Source of the DNA: Methylocystis echinoides
GTDB lineage: Bacteria > Pseudomonadota > Alphaproteobacteria > Rhizobiales > Beijerinckiaceae
Reading direction: 5' to 3'
Assembly (NCBI RefSeq): GCF_040687965.1
Contig: NZ_CP156084.1
Span: 2,170,501-2,234,500, forward strand
Length of the DNA stretch: 64,000 nt
In this document: in pieces, positions 52,734-62,795 of the stretch
How the letters are laid out: each line of letters starts with the position of its first letter
How positions within the stretch are numbered: position 1 is the stretch's first letter
The notes under the pieces: generated by a model
What the model was told of the DNA's origin: nothing
The model's input: only the letters and a program-made list of their open reading frames with translations
Database searches by the model: none
Made by a program: the position numbers and the translations under genes

Positions 52734-55463
52734 GTGAAGAAAGCGCGTATCAGCCTGGATGGCATTTGGGAGTTCCAATATCTCGGCGCGAGCGCCTCAG
52801 CGCTCGCTGGGATGAGGAACATCCTCGTTCCAAGTCCCTGGCAGGCTCAGTTCCCGGATCTGAGCATGCGCGGCGGCGTGGCGGTTTATCGCCGCGGCGT
52901 CGACGTGCCCGCGGACTGGCTCGAGCAGCGCGTCTTCCTCCATTTTGGCGCGGTGTTTCATATAGCGCATGTGTTCGTGAATGGAGCCTTGATCGGCAGC
53001 CATGTCGGCGGCTTTTTGCCCTTCTACTTCGACATCACCGACCGCCTGTCGCCGGGTCGCGCTGAGATAGAGGTGCGCGTCGAAAGCCCTACCGACGACC
53101 CTGCAGAGTTTCCGCATACGCCTTTCGCGGAGATGCCGTTCGGCAAGCAGAGCTGGTATGGCCCGCTCTCCGGCATCTGGCAGTCGGTGTTTATCGAGCT
53201 CAACATTCCGGATCGCGTCACCTGCCTGCGCGTCGGCTCGGATCTCGACAGCGGCGAAGTCTCCGCACAGCTGAGGTTCGAGCGCGCGCTGTGCAATCGC
53301 ACAGAGGCGCTCCTCGAGACGCTTGGGCCTGACGGCGACTGCGTCGCGACAGCCCGGGCTGAACTCGCGGTTGGCGCCGAACATGCGACAATGCGCGCCC
53401 GGGTCGACGATCCGCGACCCTGGTCGCCGGACGCGCCCAATCTCTATCGGCTTCGCCTGCGCATGATGCGCGATGGGGTGACGATCGACGAAAAGGAGAC
53501 GAGTTTCGGATTTCGCAAGATCGAAACGCGGGCCGGCAAACTCTTTCTCAACGGCAAGCCCTTCTATCTGCGCGCCGCGTTGGATCAGGACTACTACCCT
53601 GACACGATCTGCACGCCTCCTTCTCTCGAGTTCATCGAGGACAGGTTCCGCAAGGCCAAGGAACTCGGCCTCAACGCGCTGCGCTGCCACATCAAGGCGC
53701 CCGACCCGCGTTATTACGAGGCGGCGGACCGTCTGGGTCTTCTCGTCTGGGCCGAGCTGCCCAATGGCGGCTATTCAACCGAGCGCTCACGCGAACGCAA
53801 GGAAACGACGCTCAAGGGTATTATCGATCGCGACGGCAACCATCCCTCGATCTTCTGCTGGACGCTCATCAACGAGAACTGGGGCGTGGACCTCGTCCAC
53901 GACGCAAAGCACCGCGCCTGGCTGCGGCGCCTGTACCTGTGGCTTAAGGCCTATGATCCGACGCGCCTCGTCGTCGACAATTCGCCGCTCGCGCCGAGTT
54001 TCCATGTGCAAAGCGATCTCGCCGATTATCACTTCTACGCCGCAATCCCAGACAGTCGCCACGATTGGGACCGTTTCGTCGACGCGCTCGCGGATCGTGG
54101 CGACTGGCTGTTTAGTCCGGAAGGCGACGCCGTGATCACCGGCGAGGAGCCGCTGCTGTGCTCGGAATTCGGCAATTGGGGCCTGCCGCATCCCGACAAG
54201 CTGAGCGATTCGGACGGACGCGAGCCCTGGTGGTTCGAGACGGGACACGACTGGGGCGAAGGCGTCATGTATCCGCATGGCGTCCAGAACCGCTTCCACG
54301 ACTGGAGCCTCGATCGCGTGTTTGGCAGTTTCGAGGCTTTCATCGAGGCGGCGCAATGGCAGCAGTTTCGCGCGCTGAAATACGAGATCGAGGCGATGCG
54401 CCGCCGCCCGGAAATCGCCGGCTACGTGATCACCGAGCTGACCGACTGCCATTGGGAGTCCAACGGCCTCCTCGACATGCGTTCGAATCCGCGCGTCTTC
54501 CACGAGCTTTTTCACACGATCAACGACGATACGGTGATCGTGCCACGGCTCGAACGCGCCGCCTTTTGGTCGGGTGAAACTCTGCGTTTGCCTTTGCGCA
54601 TCGCCCATGGCGGTCGCGACGCGGTTGAAGGCGCGGCGCTCGAGATTTTGTCCGACTGGCCGCAGACGATTTCTCTCGCGCGGCTCGAGGCGGCCAGCGT
54701 GCTCGATCTCGGAGAAATCTCAATCGCCTTGCCGGAGGTCGACAAGCCGTGCATGCGGCGCCTCTCGTTCCATTTGCGGATCGGCGACCGCGTCATCGCG
54801 CGCAACGAGATTGAGGTCGCGTTGCATCCTCGGCGTTCGGAAAGCCCAAATCTGTCGCTCTGGTCACCGGAGCCGGACGTTCGCGTGCGCCTTCAGGCGC
54901 TGGGCTACCGCCTCGCGGCGAATATCGGCGACGCCGATGCCGTCGTCGCTCTGCAGAGTGCGCCTGAGCTTGCCGCCTATGTGCGCGGCGGCGGGCGGGC
55001 GCTCCTACTGCCTGATGAGGAAGGGACCCTGACTCCCTTCTTCCCGCACTGGCAAAACGTGAAGGTCGTTGCACGGGACGGCACGCTCTGGCGCGGCGAC
55101 TGGGCCTCGTCTTTCGCTTGGCTCCGCCGCCGCGGCGCTTTCCGCAGCCTGCCGGGCGGGCCACTGATCGACCATTCTTTCGACCGCGTGATTCCGACTC
55201 ATGTGATTTCGGGCTGCAATCTGCTCGATTTCCACGCCCGGGTGCATGCGGCGCTGGCGGTCGGCTGGATTCACAAGCCCGTCGGTCTCGCAGTGGAGCG
55301 CAACTATGGTGAGGGCCATATTGTCATCTCGACATTCCGCCTGCTGCGGGACGCCCCGGGAGTCGATCCGACCGCGACGGCGCTGTTCGATGCGCTGGTG
55401 ACAGCCGCTCTCAACAAGAGCGCGACGCCGACGTTGCAAACGCCGAAATTCGAGTCTGCGTAA
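52734..55463 (+). CDS. Glycoside hydrolase family 2 enzyme (beta-galactosidase/glucuronidase-like)
   Basis: This 909-residue protein has an N-terminal jelly-roll sugar-binding domain (LDGIWEFQYLG; VPSPWQAQFPDLSMRGGVAVY), an Ig-like domain and a TIM-barrel. The acid/base Glu is in CWTLINENWG and the nucleophile Glu in LCSEFGNWGLP. About 250 further C-terminal residues are of beta type. There is no signal peptide, so it acts in the cytoplasm. The GTG at 52734 has AGGGAAG six bases upstream, better than the GTG at 52704. Substrate specificity within family 2 cannot be read by eye; the divergent galK-galT suggests a galactoside. Confidence 0.88.
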   Translation: MKKARISLDGIWEFQYLGASASALAGMRNILVPSPWQAQFPDLSMRGGVAVYRRGVDVPADWLEQRVFLHFGAVFHIAHVFVNGALIGSHVGGFLPFYFDITDRLSPGRAEIEVRVESPTDDPAEFPHTPFAEMPFGKQSWYGPLSGIWQSVFIELNIPDRVTCLRVGSDLDSGEVSAQLRFERALCNRTEALLETLGPDGDCVATARAELAVGAEHATMRARVDDPRPWSPDAPNLYRLRLRMMRDGVTIDEKETSFGFRKIETRAGKLFLNGKPFYLRAALDQDYYPDTICTPPSLEFIEDRFRKAKELGLNALRCHIKAPDPRYYEAADRLGLLVWAELPNGGYSTERSRERKETTLKGIIDRDGNHPSIFCWTLINENWGVDLVHDAKHRAWLRRLYLWLKAYDPTRLVVDNSPLAPSFHVQSDLADYHFYAAIPDSRHDWDRFVDALADRGDWLFSPEGDAVITGEEPLLCSEFGNWGLPHPDKLSDSDGREPWWFETGHDWGEGVMYPHGVQNRFHDWSLDRVFGSFEAFIEAAQWQQFRALKYEIEAMRRRPEIAGYVITELTDCHWESNGLLDMRSNPRVFHELFHTINDDTVIVPRLERAAFWSGETLRLPLRIAHGGRDAVEGAALEILSDWPQTISLARLEAASVLDLGEISIALPEVDKPCMRRLSFHLRIGDRVIARNEIEVALHPRRSESPNLSLWSPEPDVRVRLQALGYRLAANIGDADAVVALQSAPELAAYVRGGGRALLLPDEEGTLTPFFPHWQNVKVVARDGTLWRGDWASSFAWLRRRGAFRSLPGGPLIDHSFDRVIPTHVISGCNLLDFHARVHAALAVGWIHKPVGLAVERNYGEGHIVISTFRLLRDAPGVDPTATALFDALVTAALNKSATPTLQTPKFESA

Positions 55464-55466
55464 AGG

Positions 55467-57062
55467 TTACGGCGCGCGACGGGGGCCCGCTTCCAGCACG
55501 TCCTTATCAACGAAGGGCGCGAAAGTTGCGAAATTGTCGCAAAACATATTCGCGACCTTCGCAGCCGTGGCCTCGAACGCTTCGCGTGACCGCCATGTCG
55601 CGGCGGGGTCGAGAAGGAAAGCGTCGACGCCTGGCGCCGAAAGCGGCGTCGACAATCCGAAATGCGGATCGCGCCGGAACGGCGCGCCAGCGAAGCCGTC
55701 GTGCAAGGCGGCGCGCAGGAGCGCGCGCGTCAAGGCGATGGGCATGCGCTTGCCTTCGCCATAGCCGCCGCCTGACCAGCCTGTATTGATAAGCCAGCAA
55801 TTGGCCTGGTGTTTGAGGATGCGATTGCGCAGCAGCGCGCCATATTCGGAGGGGTGGCGCGGCATGAAAGGGGCGCCGAAGCAGGTGGAGAAAACCGCTT
55901 GCGGCTCGTGAACGCCTGTCTCGGTTCCGGCGACCCGCGCCGTGTATCCCGAGAGGAAATGATACATGGCCTGGGCCGCATCCAGCCTGGCGATCGGCGG
56001 CAGCACGCCGAAGGCGTCGCAGGTCAGCAGCACCACATTTCTTGGATGTCCGGAGCAGCCATCGCGCGCGGCGTTGGGAATGAAGTCGAGCGGATAAGCG
56101 ATCCGAGTATTCTCCGTCTTCGAGTCGTCATCGAAGTCGACGCGCCGCGTTGAGGCGTCCATTGCGACATTTTCCAGCACGGCCCCGAAGCGTTGCGACG
56201 CGGCATAGATTTCGGGTTCGAATTCGCGAGAAAGACGGATCGCCTTGGCGTAGCAGCCGCCTTCGAAATTGAATACGCCGGCGTCGCCCCACCCATGCTC
56301 GTCGTCGCCAATAAGGGCGCGCTCGGGATCGGCTGAAAGTGTCGTTTTGCCGGTGCCAGATAGACCGAAAAAGATCGCCGCGCCGCTCGCGTGGTCGTTT
56401 GCGGCGCAATGCATCGGCAGCACGCCCTGAGCCGGCATCAGAAAGTTGAGCAGGGTGAACACGGATTTCTTGATCTCGCCCGCGTAGCGGGTGCCGCCGA
56501 TCAGCGCGACGCGACGCGTGAAGTCCAGCGCGATCACCGTATGCGAACGGCAGCCATGACGTTTTGGGTCCGCCCGGAAAGTGGGCAGGTCGATAATGGT
56601 AAAATCCGCCGGTCCGTCGGTTGGCTGCGATGGCCTGATCAAAAGGTTGCGGATGAACAGCGAGTGCCAGGCGAACTCGCTATAGACGCGCACCCGCTTG
56701 CTGTAGCGCCGGTCGGCGCAGACCTGAAGATCCTGTGAAAAGAGCGCAAGCCCTTGAGCGTGCGCGGACATGTCCGCGTGGAGCGTCGAGAAGTCCACAG
56801 GCGACATCGGCTGATTATTGTCCCACCAGACGCTGTCCTCGGTCAGGGAGTCGCGCACGATGAACTTGTCAGCCGGAGAACGACCCGTGTGCGGCGCGGT
56901 CTCGACGACGAGCGCGCCGCTGCCGGAGACCGCGCCCTCGCCGCGTTTTATCGCTTCCTCGTAGAGGCGGGGCGCGTCGAAATTTCGGTAGGCCGGCTGC
57001 AATTCGCGGGGGGTAAGAGGATCGCGCGGCCCGTCGGCCAAAACCCGCATCTGCGCCGTCAT
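55467..57062 (-). CDS. pckA: Phosphoenolpyruvate carboxykinase (ATP)
   Basis: This 531-residue enzyme makes phosphoenolpyruvate from oxaloacetate with ATP. The phosphate loop is [20 protein letters not shown], the metal site is [18 protein letters not shown], and substrate contacts include [15 protein letters not shown] [13 protein letters not shown] and [13 protein letters not shown]. The ATG at 57062 with GAGGGA upstream gives the family's usual length; an in-frame start at 57167 would add 35 residues. It converges on the glycosidase gene with a 3-nt gap. Confidence 0.95.
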   Translation of the reverse strand: MTAQMRVLADGPRDPLTPRELQPAYRNFDAPRLYEEAIKRGEGAVSGSGALVVETAPHTGRSPADKFIVRDSLTEDSVWWDNNQPMSPVDFSTLHADMSAHAQGLALFSQDLQVCADRRYSKRVRVYSEFAWHSLFIRNLLIRPSQPTDGPADFTIIDLPTFRADPKRHGCRSHTVIALDFTRRVALIGGTRYAGEIKKSVFTLLNFLMPAQGVLPMHCAANDHASGAAIFFGLSGTGKTTLSADPERALIGDDEHGWGDAGVFNFEGGCYAKAIRLSREFEPEIYAASQRFGAVLENVAMDASTRRVDFDDDSKTENTRIAYPLDFIPNAARDGCSGHPRNVVLLTCDAFGVLPPIARLDAAQAMYHFLSGYTARVAGTETGVHEPQAVFSTCFGAPFMPRHPSEYGALLRNRILKHQANCWLINTGWSGGGYGEGKRMPIALTRALLRAALHDGFAGAPFRRDPHFGLSTPLSAPGVDAFLLDPAATWRSREAFEATAAKVANMFCDNFATFAPFVDKDVLEAGPRRAP

Positions 57063-57429
57063 TTCGTGCAATCCCTCAGGCGAGCCAACCTTTGAGCGAA
57101 ACGCCCTCCCGTGCGCGATGTTCCAGCTTTGCCATGCGTCCGCTTGGCTCCTTTCCAAGGTTGCCAACGCGCCTGCCGCAGCCCCGAGGAAGTGCGCCGC
57201 CGCAGGCGCCGGCGCGCCGCGCCGGCGCGCGGCGTCAGCCTGTCCGTCCTGGGGGCGGATCCCGACGCAAAAATCTTCCCTGTAACTTCATGGGGCAGGG
57301 TTTGACTGGGCTGGCTCTTTCATCTACACAGCGTCGCGGACAATCGAAGCGGCGAACGGGCGGCAAGCCCAGTCGCCTGCTTTCGAGTCCTTGCCCGGAA
57401 TTTGGTCCAAGAACTGAATGCGGGCAGAT
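57063..57429. other. Spacer between pckA and tRNA-Tyr
   Basis: This 367-nt region contains the pckA leader and a very GC-rich self-complementary tract near 57205-57233 (repeats of gcgccggcgcg). No credible coding frame is seen. The tRNA promoter should lie just before 57430. Confidence 0.4.
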
Positions 57430-57514
57430 GGGGGAATGTCCCGAGCGGCAAAGGGGGCGGACTGTAAATCCGCTGGCTAAGCCTTCGTAGGTTCGAGTCC
57501 TACTTCCCCCACCA
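57430..57514 (+). tRNA. tRNA-Tyr (anticodon GTA)
   Basis: The acceptor arm GGGGGAA pairs with TTCCCCC. The anticodon loop CTGTAAA gives GTA. A long variable arm, a T-loop GTTCGAGTC and an encoded CCA at 57512-57514 are present. Confidence 0.95.
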
Positions 57515-57590
57515 TCTCACCTCTAAAGTCAGGCCGATGACCGCAGGGATCTGCTTCTTGCGATCAGCTGCACTGTTATAGCGCAGGAAA

Positions 57591-57628
57591 GCAAAACGCC
57601 CCGCGCTTACCTCCGGCGTCGGGGCGTT
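57591..57628 (-). terminator. Intrinsic terminator of the DUF882 gene
   Basis: Nine-base arms 57595-57603 and 57620-57628 pair perfectly. On the minus strand TTTTGCTTT follows the stem. It lies 117 nt beyond the stop of the DUF882 gene. Confidence 0.7.
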
Positions 57629-57744
57629 CGATAGCCGGCGTCTAACGCCGACGGGGAAGACCTTAACTTGCCCCTATGACCGATCAATGACTTCCCACGC
57701 TTTACAGCGGCGCAGGAGTCCTCTCTTTCACAAACAGGCCGCGG

Positions 57745-59493
57745 TCACTTCTTCGACGTCTCGGCCTTTTGGCTGCTCGGACGCGTGTGCGCCGCCGCTG
57801 GCGAGAATTTATCAGCCGGCGGCGAAGCAGGGGCGGCGAAGCCGACGAGGTGGGCGGGACGCGCTGGGGGCAGCAGCACGCTGGCTTCGCTGGCGCGGGC
57901 GGCCGAGCGCACCGCCGTGATTGGCGCGCCTAGAACTGAACGGCCGACCGCGCGTTCCGCCGGCGTCGCCGCCGTCAGCGTGTTGAAATTGGATCGATCG
58001 AGCCGCGCGGGAACGAGATCGTCCCTCTGGGAGCTGGCCCGGCGCAGGGGCTTGGTCGGCTCCGGGTCCTGCGCCGTCTCGTCGGAACTGGCCGGGGCGT
58101 AAGCAAGCGCGGGGTCGTCCTTGCTCGGCTGCGCCTCAGCCGAATTGGCCAAACGGGCGCCGTCGCCGCGTTCTTCAGCAGATCGGGGCGTGGGCTCCAG
58201 GGAGGCCGTCAGGCTCGCGGGCCGACGTGGCGGGACGGGGGCCTTCACGTAGTGATGCGCCGAGGCGTCTTCGGACGTCTCCCCATCCTGGGCGGCAGCT
58301 GGCCGCCCATCCTGCGCCCCTGTCTCCAGGCTGGCTGTTTCAACGGCTCTTTCGTCCAGGGAGGCTGGGCGGCCGCGCGGCGGCAGCGGCGCATTGGCGA
58401 GATGGCGCCGCTTCTCTCCCACGACCGGCGCTTCGAGGACGTTCTCTGGCGGCACGGGGGCAGCCTGGAGCGCGCGGGCGGAGTCCGGGGCGACCGCTAC
58501 GGCGCCGGTCGCCGTCATGACCGTCTCGCCGCGCGGCAGGTCCGCCTCGGCGCGCGCGATCTGATTACGGCCGCGACGGCCGGCGGGCCGTTCGACAGCG
58601 GCGCCCTCGTCGCCGCCCGACTCGTAATCGGCTTGCGATTCACGGGCGTTACGAGGCGCGAGCGCCGCCCACTGCTTTCGGGTGCTGGGCGGCGGCGTCG
58701 CAATCTCCGCGTCCTCGTCCTCGCCCCCGCCGCCGCCAAAGAGGGCGGCGAGGAAGCCGCCGAAGGTCCGGCGCGGAGCCGCCACATACGCTCCGTTGGC
58801 GCGGGCTTCGATCTCGGCTTTTGCTTCCTCATAGCCAGGAAGCGGCTGGCCGTTGGTCGGAAGATGAACCGTCTTTCCGTCGGGGAAAAGGCGGACGAGC
58901 TGCTCGTATGTCATGCGCGGCCAGGAGCGCACATTGCCCACGTCCAGATGCACGAAAGGCGTGTTGGCGTTCGGGTAATATCCGACCCCGCCGCGCTGCA
59001 TGCGCATGCCGATTTCGCGAATTTGCGACATTGGCATTCCCGGCATGGTGGTATCCATCGCCTTGCCGAGCATGTGCTGAGAATATTTGGCGACGGCGCG
59101 CGAGCGCGCGCGCAGCATGGCGTTGGTCTCTGGCGAGCGATAGGCCGAGACGACGTTGATCACCTGATTGCCCGCGCCCGCACTGCGATAGGCCTCCCAG
59201 ACGACGTCGAAGAGGCGGGGGTCCATATTCGTGGGCTCGTCGCGGCGCCAGTCTCGCAGGAACCAGTTCAGCTGTTCCAGAACCCGACTGTCATATTGGC
59301 CATTCACGAGATAAGTCGCGGCGATGTCCTCGCCGGTATGCGCATGATGGAGATAGATTGTCCGCGTGTCGCCGTTGGCGATTGCGGTCTCGGTCACGCT
59401 CGGCGCGAGGACGGACGCCAGGGCGCATAAGCAGCCGAGCGCAAACGAGATCGGCGAGGTCGAGTTCCCATTGCAGGCGCGAGGCGTCGTCAA
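57745..59493 (-). CDS. DUF882 (YcbK/peptidase M15-like) exported protein with long disordered tail
   Basis: This is a 582-residue protein with a signal-type hydrophobic stretch (residues 15-35). The DUF882 domain (residues 45-205) has the LD-carboxypeptidase-like zinc motifs SAYRSPETN, YSQHMLGKAMD and PFVHLDVGNVRSWPRM. The remaining 370 residues are a low-complexity Pro/Ala/Glu/Arg tail with repeated APVPPR or PLPPRGRPASL pieces. It probably acts on peptidoglycan in the periplasm. The start is a TTG with GGGGAAG upstream; no ATG is available at the N-terminus. Confidence 0.82.
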   Translation of the reverse strand: MTTPRACNGNSTSPISFALGCLCALASVLAPSVTETAIANGDTRTIYLHHAHTGEDIAATYLVNGQYDSRVLEQLNWFLRDWRRDEPTNMDPRLFDVVWEAYRSAGAGNQVINVVSAYRSPETNAMLRARSRAVAKYSQHMLGKAMDTTMPGMPMSQIREIGMRMQRGGVGYYPNANTPFVHLDVGNVRSWPRMTYEQLVRLFPDGKTVHLPTNGQPLPGYEEAKAEIEARANGAYVAAPRRTFGGFLAALFGGGGGEDEDAEIATPPPSTRKQWAALAPRNARESQADYESGGDEGAAVERPAGRRGRNQIARAEADLPRGETVMTATGAVAVAPDSARALQAAPVPPENVLEAPVVGEKRRHLANAPLPPRGRPASLDERAVETASLETGAQDGRPAAAQDGETSEDASAHHYVKAPVPPRRPASLTASLEPTPRSAEERGDGARLANSAEAQPSKDDPALAYAPASSDETAQDPEPTKPLRRASSQRDDLVPARLDRSNFNTLTAATPAERAVGRSVLGAPITAVRSAARASEASVLLPPARPAHLVGFAAPASPPADKFSPAAAHTRPSSQKAETSKK

Positions 59494-59770
59494 AAAGTCG
59501 CTTCCCCGTCTCGCTTGGGGCAGTCGGTGGACCCGCCCAAGACCGTTCCCCGTCCCTTGCCCGTCAGACTGGCGGGGCCAGCTTCTGGACGACCCCGACT
59601 CTTCGCAGGGTTTGATTGCGCCGCTTTTGAACTGGCGCAGGTTGGTTCGCGCGTGTCACGCCGGAAAGCCGCCCCTCAAGACAGATTTCCCTGAACGCCG
59701 TCTGGGTTAGGTTAGCATCATGGCAAAAAATAGCCAGAGAGCCGACCGGGCGCCAAGCTTGCTGCTCTGT

Positions 59771-60556
59771 CTAGCGGGTCGCGACAGGTAGGAATTTTGC
59801 GCTCAGTATGGGCTGAGACCCAGGGATCATCGCTATCGGAGCGGCGTCCTGGGCCGTAAAGGCCTCAGACGGCGGGCGGCGCGGCGGCAGCGGCGGCGCG
59901 TCGGCGAGCCCGCGGGCGACGCTCGTCGCCGGTTCGGAGCGCGCCACCGCATCCGAAGATGGTCGTCCATCGGGAATGTGCTCGCGGTCCGCCACGGCGA
60001 TGCGGATCGAGGCGTTCGGCTGCTGCTCGGATGCTGAAAAAGCCCCGGCGACGGCGGTTTGAACCTTGCGGGCGAGATCGCCAAAGGGGTTCATGGCAGG
60101 CCCCGGAACGGTTGGGCCGGCATTGGCGATTCTTGTGGGCGCTCCCTCGCGCTGGCGACGGTTAGCGATGAGCACGGGATTGTCGCCGTTGCAGTTGCGC
60201 ACGCCGAGCGCGATCAACTCGCTTCCGCGCAAAATCCTGTATTCGCGGGTCAGATAACCGAGCCGCGCCTGCACGGCGGCCGGGTAGGAGGCGAAAAGCT
60301 TGGCGGAGATGCCAAGGTCCACTTCTCGTGTGAGGGCATTATAAGCTTGGTGGAATTTTACCTGGGCGTCGGGGTAGACGCAGACGTTGGGCAGGCTCAG
60401 CGCAAGCGTGCAGGCGGAACGGCATTCATGCAGACGAACCTCGCGATTCTCACGCCGATATTGTTCAGTCTGCGCCTCATAGTCGGTGACGAGCCCGCCT
60501 ACGTCTTTGTAGACAATGACGGGGGCCGGCGACGGCGGCGGCGAAAGATATCCCAA
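59771..60556 (-). CDS. ClpP-like (COG3904-type) protein without visible signal peptide
   Basis: This is a 261-residue protein. The N-terminal part (residues 12-110) resembles periplasmic ClpP-fold proteins, with SerAlaCys in HECRSACTLALSLPN at the nucleophile position and His in KFHQAYN. The usual preceding oxyanion-hole region is short. The C-terminal half is Pro/Ala-rich and disordered. The only start after an in-frame stop is TTG 60556 with AGGGG upstream, leaving no room for a signal peptide; an N-terminal truncation or frameshift upstream is possible. Confidence 0.55.
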   Translation of the reverse strand: MGYLSPPPSPAPVIVYKDVGGLVTDYEAQTEQYRRENREVRLHECRSACTLALSLPNVCVYPDAQVKFHQAYNALTREVDLGISAKLFASYPAAVQARLGYLTREYRILRGSELIALGVRNCNGDNPVLIANRRQREGAPTRIANAGPTVPGPAMNPFGDLARKVQTAVAGAFSASEQQPNASIRIAVADREHIPDGRPSSDAVARSEPATSVARGLADAPPLPPRRPPSEAFTAQDAAPIAMIPGSQPILSAKFLPVATR

Positions 60557-60636
60557 GACGCACCCCTACGCTTTACGAGCCAGACGCTTGGGAAGGTTCG
60601 CCTAAATAGGGTGAACAGTCGCTTAAAGGGCTGAAG

Positions 60637-61668
60637 TCAGCTCTTTATGCCCACGCGCAGGCCCGGCGAAGGCCGTTCTTGCAGAACATTGCGGCGAAAA
60701 TGGAATAAAGCGGCCGGCCGTCCGCCGGTCTGCATAGACATTTCGCCGGTTGGCTCGACGATGGCGGAAGACTCGACCAGTCTTCTGAAGTTCTGCTTGT
60801 GAAGATGCCGTCCGGCGATCGCTTCGACTGTTCGCTGAAGCTCTGTGAGGGTAAACGCCGCCGGCATTAGCTCGAAGATCACCGGCCGATACTTCATTTT
60901 GGCGCGCAACCGCCCCATGGCCGTGGCAAGAATGCGGCGATGATCATGTCGCATCGGATGGCCGAGGGGTTCGAGCGCCCCACGCCGGGCGGCCGCCTCG
61001 CGCCCATCTCGCAGCGCTTCCTCCACCATGCCCGCTTCGTAGAGCAGCTCATAGCGCTCGAGGACATTTTCCTCGTTGAAGCCGCGCGCGCCGAACAGGA
61101 GCTCCACGCGCTGCCGGCGCGAGAGACCGGAGGATGAAATGGCATCGGGCGCTTCCTCCACCCATTGACGGAGCCCTGGCGCAATGGTCGTCTCGATGAT
61201 CGCGGGGCGGCCGTTACGCCAATCTTCCCAAGGGAAGAAATCATGCCAATTGCGCCAGCCGCCCATCGCCGGGCGCTGACTGTCGTCGCCAATGCGCGTC
61301 AGGGCGAGATAGCCGACGGAAACCACATGAGGATCCCGGTCGCCGGCGCGCGCATGCCGACCGCGGTCGCCGAAAGTGTAGAGTTGCTCCACGTAGCCGA
61401 GCGGCGCGCCGGTCTGTTCGGCGACCCAGGCGCGCAGACCAATCTCGAAGGTCCGATGTCGGATCGGGTCGAAGGGCCCGGACGGCAGGGCGGCTTCACT
61501 GCATTTTTCGTCGGTGCGGGTGGTGAGGATGAGCGGTTCTTCGCCCCGAACGGCGACAATCGCCGCCGTCAGGCCGATCGCAACCGGCGGAGACAGCGTC
61601 GGGCTCTTGGCCCTTTCAATTGTTTCGATCAGGCCAGTTCGAGCGCAAATGGCGCTCCCTCGAAGCAA
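60637..61668 (-). CDS. NUDIX-domain protein with C-terminal winged helix (NrtR-like regulator)
   Basis: This is a 343-residue protein. The N-terminal NUDIX fold has a degenerate box (SGPFDPIRHRTFEIGLRAWV, with EQTG next), suggesting ligand sensing rather than hydrolysis. The C-terminal half has the winged-helix pattern of NrtR-type NAD-metabolism regulators (FTLTELQRTVEAIAGRHLHK, NFRRLVESSAIVEPTGE). The start (TTG 61668) overlaps the phosphatase gene by 40 nt and is uncertain. It is last gene of a four-gene minus-strand operon. Confidence 0.75.
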   Translation of the reverse strand: MLRGSAICARTGLIETIERAKSPTLSPPVAIGLTAAIVAVRGEEPLILTTRTDEKCSEAALPSGPFDPIRHRTFEIGLRAWVAEQTGAPLGYVEQLYTFGDRGRHARAGDRDPHVVSVGYLALTRIGDDSQRPAMGGWRNWHDFFPWEDWRNGRPAIIETTIAPGLRQWVEEAPDAISSSGLSRRQRVELLFGARGFNEENVLERYELLYEAGMVEEALRDGREAAARRGALEPLGHPMRHDHRRILATAMGRLRAKMKYRPVIFELMPAAFTLTELQRTVEAIAGRHLHKQNFRRLVESSAIVEPTGEMSMQTGGRPAALFHFRRNVLQERPSPGLRVGIKS

Positions 61669-62147
61669 TCCGCGCCGCGGCCAATCGCGGCGATGGCGGC
61701 GACCATTCGTCCTTCGCGGCCGAGCCGACGATCGGCCAGCGCAACGATCCGCCGATTGGGGGTCGCGGTCGGCGAAATACGGCGCAGTTCGCGCGCCACC
61801 TCGAATTCACAGCGGTGCGGCGCGAGCGCGCAGGCGGCGATATACGCCGCCGCTGGAGATCGGCTCACGCCTGCATAGCAGTGGATCACCATCGGGTTGG
61901 CTTGGTCCCAATCCTCCATGAAGGCGAGGAGCCGATCGATATGTTCCTCGCCGGGCAGGAGGTGCCCGTCGACAGGCGCGTCAATGTCGGACACGGCGAT
62001 GCGTAAATGACGCTCCCGAGCGATCTCGCAGGGGCGGACCAGCGAGGCGCCGGCCGTCAAGATGGTCACCAGCGAACGCGCGCCGCTGCTGCGCACAGTG
62101 TCGACCACTTTGGTCATGGAACAGACGTAGAGTCGTCCGCTCGACAT
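61629..62147 (-). CDS. Dual-specificity/tyrosine-phosphatase-like protein
   Basis: This 172-residue protein has the Cys-Arg phosphatase loop VIHCYAGVSRSPAAAYIAA and an upstream general-acid Asp candidate in AVSDIDAPVDGH. AAGAGG six bases before the ATG at 62147 fixes the start. It may dephosphorylate a protein or a small phosphorylated metabolite. It is 21 nt downstream of the HD-domain gene and overlaps the NUDIX gene. Confidence 0.85.
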   Translation of the reverse strand: MSSGRLYVCSMTKVVDTVRSSGARSLVTILTAGASLVRPCEIARERHLRIAVSDIDAPVDGHLLPGEEHIDRLLAFMEDWDQANPMVIHCYAGVSRSPAAAYIAACALAPHRCEFEVARELRRISPTATPNRRIVALADRRLGREGRMVAAIAAIGRGADCFEGAPFALELA

Positions 62148-62168
62148 CAAAAACCTCTTAATCTTCCG

Positions 62169-62795
62169 CTAGCTGCGGTCGATCTCACGAAAGCGTGCGA
62201 GAAAACGCGTCTGCGTCGTCTCTACGGGGGCAGGCGTCATCTCATCCGTCAGAGCCTGCGGGGAGATCGCAGGGAGGCCGAAAATGCTCTCGGCTTCGCG
62301 CCGTGTAAAGCCTGCGAGCGACACAGCTTCGAAAAAAGCCGCCGTCCGATCTGCCTGCTTAGCAAGCTTCAACGTCGCCTGGCCGGGCGCGGCCGGCAGC
62401 GAAAAGCGTAGCATAATCGCCGCTAGAATCCTGTTTTCAATGGATTTGTAAGCGTCCCCGATTGCTGCCTTGAACGGCGAAATCATGTCGCCGATCACAT
62501 ATTCGGGGGCGTCATGCAGCAGCATGAACAACCGCTCGCTGCGGCCGATGGAGGGCTCCATCACGGCCGCTATTTTTTCGACCAGCAAACTGTGCTGCGC
62601 AACTGAAAAGATGTGAGGCCCGATTGTCTGGCCATTCCAGCGGGCGACGCGGGCGAGGCCGTGGGCAATGTCCTCGATCTCGATATCTAGCGGCGAGGGA
62701 TCCAGGAGGTCGAGCCGCCGGCCCGAGAGCATGCGCTGCCATGCGCGCGGCGGGACGTCCTTGAATGGCCGTTTATTTGCCCGCGCGCCAGTCAT
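62169..62795 (-). CDS. HD-domain phosphohydrolase (YfbR-like)
   Basis: This 208-residue HD-superfamily protein has metal ligands in SVAQHSLLVEK and MLLHDAPEYVIGDMISPFK, and a late Asp in KQADRTAAFFEA. YfbR-like enzymes dephosphorylate deoxynucleoside monophosphates. It overlaps the tag gene by ATGA, which suggests a nucleotide-hygiene or DNA-repair unit. Confidence 0.85.
   Translation of the reverse strand: MTGARANKRPFKDVPPRAWQRMLSGRRLDLLDPSPLDIEIEDIAHGLARVARWNGQTIGPHIFSVAQHSLLVEKIAAVMEPSIGRSERLFMLLHDAPEYVIGDMISPFKAAIGDAYKSIENRILAAIMLRFSLPAAPGQATLKLAKQADRTAAFFEAVSLAGFTRREAESIFGLPAISPQALTDEMTPAPVETTQTRFLARFREIDRS

Noticed and set aside
52586..52822. Minus-strand frame in the galK-glycosidase spacer, with a possible 31-codon leader peptide from about 52681
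   Set aside because: The ribosome site touches the ATG and the frame overlaps the glycosidase start region. There is no support beyond an open frame.
57092..57490. Plus-strand frame running into tRNA-Tyr
   Set aside because: It overlaps the tRNA and the pckA leader and has a random Arg/Pro/Ser composition.
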